A program made the position numbers and the translations under genes. From Epiperipatus broadwayi (Eukaryota; Onychophora; Udeonychophora; Euonychophora; Peripatidae): a stretch of 64,000 nucleotides of DNA. Under the pieces are notes generated by a model. The model was not told the DNA's origin and made no database searches. It saw only the letters and a list, made by a program, of their open reading frames with translations. Of this stretch, positions 56,331 through 64,000 are shown one piece after another (positions within the stretch are counted from its first letter, which is position 1; every line of letters begins with the position of its first letter). The DNA lies in assembly GCA_028023455.1 (NCBI GenBank), contig JAQFVV010006245.1, positions 5,205,276 through 5,269,275 on the forward strand. The letters run 5' to 3'.

Positions 56331-59300
56331 CAAGTAGAGAGATCTAAGTTCTAGGAATAATCACATGGCCACCAAAAAATATGATTGTTAATTAGGGAAA
56401 GACATGCATAATTTTTGGCAAATTAATAAGCTATCTAGACTTTTATAAACTCTGATTGGCCCATTTTTATGGTATTTGCTATGGCAATTTTTTTTCATAT
56501 ATCCCTTAACAGGATTTTCTTTAATTCAACATGAGCATAATTACATTTACCCTTGCTTATGGAAGCTTGAAACTAAATAATCATCAATATAGAGAATGGC
56601 TAAATATAAATAGGGTGTATATTGTGTGGTATAAAGTTTTAATATTCTATTGATAAATAAATGAAAGGTTGTTTGTTTATCCATATTAGTATCAATTTTG
56701 CAGAAATATAAGGATTTATAGTTAACATACATATAAAGTTAAAATATTGTATGAAAATTAATTAAAATTTATGAACTTATTTCAATTAGATTGTCAGTAA
56801 TTTATAAATTTAAAATCATTTTTGTACATGTTAATTTATAAACTCATGTAATAGCAAACTATGAATTTTTTTTTTTTAAGTTTTTTGTTTATTCTAAAAT
56901 TTTATTAGAAAACCTTTAAATCCAGGTATTATTTCTTTTTTTCAAATGTATTTCTGTAAAAAAAAAAAAAAAACTTATAGAAAAACTAAATTATTAATAT
57001 TAAAAAAAAATTATTAATATCAAAAACAGTTTGTAATAAAATTATGTAATTTTGTTTAAATTAAAATATTAAAGCAAGTACTTTATCATGAAAATAAAAT
57101 AATCAAAATAAATTTAACTAATTTTTAAGTCTAAAGCATTCATATGGAGTTGTCTTTTGAGAGAATACAAAATTCTTGGTAAATAATGCATTGCAATTCA
57201 TATTTCTTGTAAACTAATTATTTAGAAATATGAATCGCAATGCATATCATTGTGTTATCATTTCCAATTTTTTCTTTAGTTAGTTTATATATATTGGTGG
57301 AGATAATCAAATCTAATTAATAATTTAATTTAAATCATGAGTTTTTAAAGAAATATTTTTGCTAAAAACATTATATTATTAATTAATGAAATAGCACTGT
57401 AATGATAATTACAAGATTAAGATAAACAAGATACAAAAAAAAAAAAAATGAAATTTATTGAGGTAATATAGAAAAGTAGAACTCATGCAAAATAATTATT
57501 AGAAAGTTAAGAATATATTGTTGAATTAGCTGCTGCAGAACATAAAAGAAGTGAAAAGAAACCAGAAATTAAAAATTGAGAGACGTGAAGTAAGCCAGTT
57601 GATGAAGTTAGTGATTTTAAAAGACTAGAAAGTAAGAACTCAAATATTTTAATTATTAAAATCATGAGTAATAATAAACTCATTTGATTTATTCTTAACT
57701 TTTTTGTAGTAAATAATGTATAGAAATAAACATTTTAATTATTCTTTTTTTTAAACATATCTTAGAATTTCAGTGAAAAGGATAGTTTATTAAAAGAATT
57801 AGTGCAATGGAAATGTGATTAGTCACATATTTATAAGTAAAGGAATTGATATCCTATAAAACAGTAATGTTTTTATCTATATGTATTTTAATTATACATG
57901 TTTCTATAACTGTTTGATGTCACTGCTCTTCGATATATTCTATGACCTTCATGGTTTAGTGTAATGATAGATTGACAGGCTCTGGAAAATAAGGTTCATG
58001 GACCACATATGGCTCTCTCCAAAACTGGATATATATTTGTATAATATTGTTTGTTGCTAAGGGAAATATATATATATATGTATTACATTTATAATAAGGA
58101 ATATTGTATAGCTAGGGACTATATGAAAGAGAACTTGATTAAGGAAAAAAGTGAAAACTTATGAAATCGATGAAGTTAAATGAACATGATTATGAAATAT
58201 CATGTAAAAAAGGGTTTTAGTAATCTGAATAGAAGGATGACAACGATAAATTAGAAGATAAAATTGATTTTATAATCAAGGTTTTAGTGATAGAGTCTGT
58301 GGGTATATGTTATAGAATGCAAAGTTGTAAATACAAAGCTATTCATTTATTTATTAAAATTAAATTGTAAATTGAAGAACTAAATTGAAGATCCTAATTA
58401 ATACTGAATTAACAGCAAATGTTTTACAAATTTTTGCTAGTTTAATTATTTCACAAATGAAAGTTAGTTCTCTGTTTAAGACAAATTTTTTCTATTTATT
58501 TAAAAACAAAGAATTTCTCTCGTAATTTATTGGGGGGGGGGGGGGATCTAATTTAATTGATGAAAGTTGGATTACTAAAAAAAAAAAATCGTGGTATTTC
58601 CTTTTTTAAAAGTATTTTTAGTGAAATTCAGAACTACTTAGCACATTATAGATTTTTAGGTAATTATTGAAAAATTAGTACTTTTACTATGAAGGAATCA
58701 TTCTTATATATGTATATTATCTACCACACTCATTTACACATGCACTTGCTTATTGTGCATGCAAAAATTGCTTTAAAAGTTTATACATTAATCGCAACAT
58801 TTTAAAATAAATATTTGTTTACTAATTATAAGTTTTTGATAACTTAATTTCATTTTGTATAATTATTTTAAAATTAGATTTTTAAATTAGTCAAATATAG
58901 AATATAATTTATGTGAAATCAAAGATTTTCAAATAATAATTATGGTTGTCCTAGTAATAATATTTAAGCAAATCTAAAAAGATAAATAAAAACAAATCCT
59001 TTTTTTAATATCCCTTTATTGCCACTTTAAAGTTGAAATAAAAAAAATGTTATATAAGTTTGTTGTGTTTACAATAACTTTTTTTCTCTCATCCTGTTTA
59101 CATAAACTATAATCATATTTATTAATTATGCTATATATATGATAAAAGATTAGTATCTTTAATGCTAAGCATTAGTCAAAATACTTTGTTTATGTAACTT
59201 GTTTATTTTTGTGTTTGTTTTTAAAGTACATTTTATTAATATCATATAAATATATGAAATTGTATTTGATATTATGGATATACTAATTATATAAATAAAA

Positions 59301-59360
59301 TTATATAGTAATGCATAGATTATTTACATTGTGCTTGAAATACATAATTGAAGTGCAATA
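56331..59360. other. A+T-rich, no gene recognised
   Basis: Nothing supported. A G14 homopolymer is at 58532-58545 and a TA run near 58068. Confidence 0.4.
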
Positions 59361-59607
59361 TTGAGTTACAAACCAAAAAGTTAAATAAATATTATTACAC
59401 TTAATGAAATATATTGAGATCTTTTAAAATATATAATAAATTATGGGATTATATGAATAAAAACAGAAAAATATCTTGCAATTTTGAGTTACAAACCAAA
59501 AAGTTTAATATTATTTGATTTAATGAAATATGTATATTACAATCATTCCTTTAAAATATATATATAATAAATTATGGGATTATAGGAATAAAAACAGAAA
59601 AATATCT
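59361..59607 (+). repeat. Tandem duplication of 123 bp
   Basis: ttgagttacaaaccaaaaag at 59361 recurs at 59484, and the phrase aataaattatgggattata-gaataaaaacagaa follows in both. The units differ at several positions. Confidence 0.65.
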
Positions 59608-59748
59608 AAATATTATATCTTTTTTTGTTATTCCAAAATAAAGAAAAAAGGGCATTTTAAAATATATTTAATTATATTACAATATAAAGAACTTTTACTA
59701 AAAATTACAAATAATATATATAAAAAATATTTTATAATAAACACTTTT

Positions 59749-59965
59749 ATTGTGCATTAAAAAGCCAAAAATTTAATTGTTTTTAACACATTTTCGGTTT
59801 TATATTTAGCAGGAAATTAAAGTAAGGGTATCCAGAAATTAATCAATTCAACCACTAGTTTTAAAAATTAATAATTGAATTAATTTCTGGATATCCCATA
59901 CTTCTATTTCAAGTTAAATATAAAAGCCCAAATTATGGTTGGAAAAAACAATTATTTTTGGATTT
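59749..59965. repeat. Foldback element, member 1
   Basis: The left half (gtgcattaaaaagcc ... ttatatttagcaggaaattaaagtaagggtatccagaaatta) is inverted in the right half (taatttctggatatcccatacttctatttcaagttaaatataaaag ...). Same plan and partly the same text as 62491-62740. No coding capacity. Confidence 0.6.
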
Positions 59966-60390
59966 TTCATCATCACCATTATTTTCAATCAATATCAATC
60001 TATGGCAAGATGAAAGTCTTTCGAACTTCAATCCATATTCTCCAATCTTTAGTCTATCTTATTCATATCACCCCACACACTTCCTTATTTCATTCATCTA
60101 TCTCACATGGGTCTCTTTCTATGTCTTTTGCAATATCTTGGAATCCAGTTTAAGATTTTATTCATTCATCTTATCTTTTCTAGCAATATGTATTACTAAC
60201 CTCACTTCAGTCTCTTAATTCTTTCAATGATGTCAGTGGCACCTGTATGTTCTCTTACCCATGTATTTTATTTTCAATCTCTTCTTGTTACTCTTAACAT
60301 GCATCTCTCCATATTTCTTTGAGTGGTTTGAAGTCTCTATATTGCTCTTCTGTTAAGGTCCAAGTCTCAGATCTATAAATAATAAAGGAA
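59966..60390 (-). mobile_element. 5'-truncated RTE-like LINE, 3' end
   Basis: From catcatcaccattattttca (the simple 3' tail) to aagtctcagatctataaata the plus strand parallels 26691-27110 and 43960-44490 point by point: caatc-at-g-a-gatgaaagtct, tctcacatgggtctctttc, the tctagcaatatg block, and ctcttctgttaaggtccaagtctcaga. On the minus strand this is the C-terminal coding end and 3' tail of the RTE-like LINE, in broken frames. Confidence 0.68.
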
Positions 60391-60414
60391 ATTCTCACAT
60401 TAAAAACTGTTTAC

Positions 60415-60480
60415 TATTGCATCCCGGGTTAGCAAGTTCACTTCCCGGCTGATGCTATGACACATGAGAAAGCATATAAA
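60415..60480 (+). mobile_element. Degraded tRNA-derived SINE, 3' part
   Basis: tcccgggtt, a small insertion, gttcacttcccggctgatgc and tatgacacatgagaaagca correspond to the T arm, acceptor end and tail of the SINE at 33884-33980. The 5' half of the tRNA-like region is not recognisable. Confidence 0.55.
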
Positions 60481-62490
60481 AATTATCATCTTTTACAATC
60501 AAAAGAAATTAAGATTTGTTTTTATTTATACTTTTCAGTCATTTTTTTAAAAATAATAACGCTGTAAACATATTGAATCAATATGATAGCGTTTGAAATT
60601 TGTCCCACCAACATAGATGGGGCAACAATTGGGTAAGTCTGAAATATTTCATTGTCATTGATTTCTAATACATGTACAAAATTTGGGGGAAAAAATAATT
60701 TGATAGAAGTATGTTAAAAATCAATTACAAAATTTAACTTAATATAAACATCAAACAATTATCAGATCTGCATATGTTTATAAATTTGCAAGTATTAAAA
60801 TGATCTAAATGATTGCATAAATTTTATAGAGACAATGGATTGATCTTTCATTTTATAAATTTTATTAAATAAAATAAGTTGGAGTTTGAGTAGTTTAGGA
60901 CTAAATAAAAAATGGCATCTTTGAAAGCACAAAGTAAATAAGATAAAAATTATTGCTCCTAATAATGGGGAAAAATTATATGTATTGAAATGAACAATCT
61001 ATTATTCCTTTCAATAAAAGAAAAATGAGTTGTTCAAAAAAGGAATTAAAATTTATATAAATCAATTTTATTTTCTTATTCATCCTACTGGATTCCTTAT
61101 TCATTCAGACCTATCAAATCTTCACTAAATTTAATGAAGAGAAAAAAAAAAGAATACCCTCAGCTACTAATTTAACCTGGAACACTTGACAAGTTACTTT
61201 AAATAACTCCTATAAAAATGAAGAAACTGTATTTTTTAATGAAAGAGCTGGAAATTGCAAGATCATATAGCTATGAAAAAACTGTTTAATATTTGCCAGC
61301 AAGAAGAAATAAATTATAAATATTTTGTTTTGTAAGTTTATATTTAAAAAGACTGATTGAACTTTATCTTAACCATTTTGAGTTTGTATTTATTGCTTGT
61401 TACCCCAAATATTATGTTGTAGAAACTATCAATTTAAAAACAATAAATTTCACCTTACTATATATGTTATATTAACCTTTTATAAGAACTTTCTTCCTTA
61501 ATATCTCTTAAATGTATGTTATTTTATACAAATTATTTTAACAGGAAAAATTAAAGAAATAATGATAATAATATAAAGTACAATATTTACACCTAAATTG
61601 TCCAAGCATTAAATAATTATAGTTAATGATATAATTGTATCCATCATGTTCATTCATTCATAATTTACCCTATATTTGATTACTGAGAATTAGATTTTAT
61701 GTAGATGAAATTATAGTGTATATATGCAGTTGTTTGTTCATTGTTAAATAGTTTACATATATCCATGTCCATATGGGAGAATATATTCCTATCTAGTTTT
61801 GATAAATTAAGCCCCAGAATGGGCCACCCCTGCATAAGTTATAATTTTATTGAACTAGATTAGGACAAAATGGACCATTTTATATAGATATTAGCAGTTA
61901 CATTTTATATTCTTTTATTGAAGTTTAAAAATCTGTTTGTTTGTTAGTTTGTTAACTCATGAAAGGGCTCTATAAAGATTTTTTTCAATTTATTAACATT
62001 AAAGTATATTAAAAATAATGTCAATAATTTTAAACAGAAAAATAGTTACTGATTTCTTATACATTTATAATTATGTACACATACTAAATATGATATATAT
62101 ACATAAAGAGTATTATATTAACTTATTGCAGAAATATCTAGATATATGTACACACTATATGAGTGAAATTGATTTAAAGTAAAAGTATATATATTAAGTG
62201 AACTTCATTTACAATATAATTTTGGTATGTTATTTTAAAAAAAAAATTGTCATTCAAAGTAAAAATGTTAAATACTTTTCTTCTAAAAGAATATTTCATA
62301 TTCGTAATCATATATATTATGTATTCATACCAAATGTATATACATATGGACATGTTTTGACTTATAGCAAAAATATCTAATGATATATATATATGAACTA
62401 TAAATGTCCAATCAATTTAAAGTACAATATAGTTTTACTTTTTCATATCCTGTGTCAATACTAAAAACTTAAAAATAATAAAGATACATT
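60481..62490. other. A+T-rich, no gene recognised
   Basis: Nothing supported in this stretch. Confidence 0.4.
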
Positions 62491-62740
62491 TTTTATATAT
62501 TAATTGCATTTATTGCCCATGCACTAAAAAGAAAAAAATAAGTTTCTTCAAACACAAATGGAGTTTTTAGATTTAACATGAAATAAAAGCATGGGGATCC
62601 AGCATATCCTTACTTAATTAATTTCTGGACCCCCGTACTTTTATTTCATGTTAAATCTAAAAAACCCAATTATGATTGAAGAAATTTTTTTTTTCACTTT
62701 TTAGTGCATGGTCAATAAAGCCTTTAATATATAAACATTT
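62491..62740. repeat. Foldback element, member 2
   Basis: Left arm ttgcccatgcactaaaaag ... gtttttagatttaacatgaa ataaaagcatggggatccag is repeated in reverse complement in the right arm (ctggacccccgtacttttat, ttcatgttaaatctaaaaaa, ctttttagtgcatggtcaat). The arms are about 95-115 bp, closely similar, with a short centre. A hairpin MITE-type element, related to 59749-59965. Confidence 0.72.
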
Positions 62741-64000
62741 TTTTTATTTCTATTATATTCAATCAGAGTTAGGATTAGTTATTGTTATGTAAAAATAGTG
62801 TTGATCCATATCCCATATGGAATATAGGTATGAGTCAAAGAAATGTTTTATATCTGTGAGTTCATATTTACATAAAATTATGTTTTAAGTTTATTGATGT
62901 TGTGGTTCACTATATGGTTAATATACTCTATTATTTATAACTATATTAATGCTATAATGTAAATGAAGATTAAATTCAATATGGAAACTTTGGACATTTA
63001 TATGTGATAATTATTTTCTTGTGTGTATCGAATGAGACAATAATCTGTAAAAGATTAGAGAAAAGCCTTTGTTGAAAGAAAAGAAACTGTATATCAATTA
63101 ATAATTATATTTTGTAATCAAACTATTGTTATATAATTTATTAACTTCTTCAAATGTAAGATTGTATGGTCTACATTCCCTCATTGGGAATAACTTGCAT
63201 TCTTCATGATCTAGCTAGGTATTACAAATAGGGATTGTATGTGGTGGTTATCATTACTAGGTGAAATAAAATATTGATGTGTTGGATTATTTCCCGATAG
63301 CCAAAGTGATGTGGTGCCCATATAAATTATGTAAAGAAATATAGAAAGATAAATCATTAAATTATTCTTAATCTGACCATTACAATATATATGGTAAATG
63401 TTATATAAATTTGAACAACATAATGTTGCTTGAGGATCTTGTAATAATTTATTTAATTTATGAAATTGTTCTGTATTGTACCAGAGAACATGCATGAACA
63501 TAAATTCAAATTCTACCACCTCATTTTCAATATTAAAGACTTCTTTCTAATGTTACTATTTTCAATTCATATTCTTGTATACTAGTTAAAATATTCAAAA
63601 TTCAATTACATTAATTGAGAAGTATTTTAGATGTTCAAAATTGTGTTTTCCACATGGAGTCAGATAAATACTTTGGTATCCCAAAATTTAATTCCAGGTT
63701 TGATTTTAGAATGAGGATGCCAGAAAAAAAAAAATACAAATCTTGTTACAAAATCTAAATATCTGTTTACTGCAATTGAATCTACCAACGTTAACATATA
63801 TTCCACTTAAGAAATATAACTTGTATATTGTTTTAAAAATTTCTGTTGCATATATTTATATTTTTCTATCACATCAGCTTTATGGGTCATATCATCTTAA
63901 AGTTATTCTATTGGTAGAAATATTAAGACTCATTACATTGAATATCTGCAGAGTGCATTGCACATAATGATACTAAATATCAGAAATCAAATCATTAGAT
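62741..64000. other. A+T-rich, no gene recognised
   Basis: The 102-codon minus-strand frame at 63211-63519 shows no family signature. Nothing else supported. Confidence 0.4.

Overview
This window looks like part of an invertebrate animal genome. It is very A+T-rich (by eye about three quarters or more), has long stretches with no long open frames, and is full of decayed retroelements: Ty3/gypsy LTR elements, RTE-like LINEs, a tRNA-derived SINE and several terminal-inverted-repeat elements. No intact protein-coding gene is visible. The only good host-gene candidate is one small exon (33302-33424, 41 codons long) with a strong acceptor and a plausible donor, so the window may lie in introns or intergenic DNA of a large gene. 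I cannot name the species or phylum from sequence alone.

Layout. 1-6327: the 3' part of a broken Ty3/gypsy element (gag, zinc knuckle, protease, RT, RNase H, integrase) and its probable 3' LTR, which is itself split by an unrelated 1.4 kb LTR. 7047-9235: a tandem 470-bp repeat whose second unit is split by another copy of that 1.4 kb LTR. 13068-14562: a DNA transposon with 45-bp terminal inverted repeats and a 6-bp target duplication. 16043-25880: a cluster of short inverted or tandem elements. 26690-27116, 34650-35765, 38650-42450, 43960-46390 and 59966-60390: LINE remnants on both strands. 36482-37490: a second Ty3 gag-protease remnant. 48617-50110: a repeat present three times, two copies forming a palindrome of about 900 bp. 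51148-52423: a CpG-rich terminal-inverted-repeat element. 59749-59965 and 62491-62740: two members of a foldback family.

The most interesting content is a set of self-cleaving hammerhead ribozyme motifs carried by three repeat families that do not resemble one another. My labels are family R (470-bp unit, 7.0-9.2 kb), family A (about 456-bp unit, 16.0-25.9 kb) and family B (about 415-bp unit, 18.8-19.6 kb). Each motif has the order stem I / CUGANGA / stem II / GAAA / short stem III with a 2-nt loop / UH cleavage site / stem I, with a bulged or internally looped stem I in families A and R. Families A and B are flanked by 12-14 bp target-site duplications, hold a little more than one unit of a tandem (or circular) template, and have inverted ends. 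This matches what is known of metazoan retrozymes and Penelope-like elements. No Penelope RT or GIY-YIG endonuclease was seen in the window, so an enzyme from elsewhere would be needed. All assignments are from reading the sequence; nothing was searched or folded by software.
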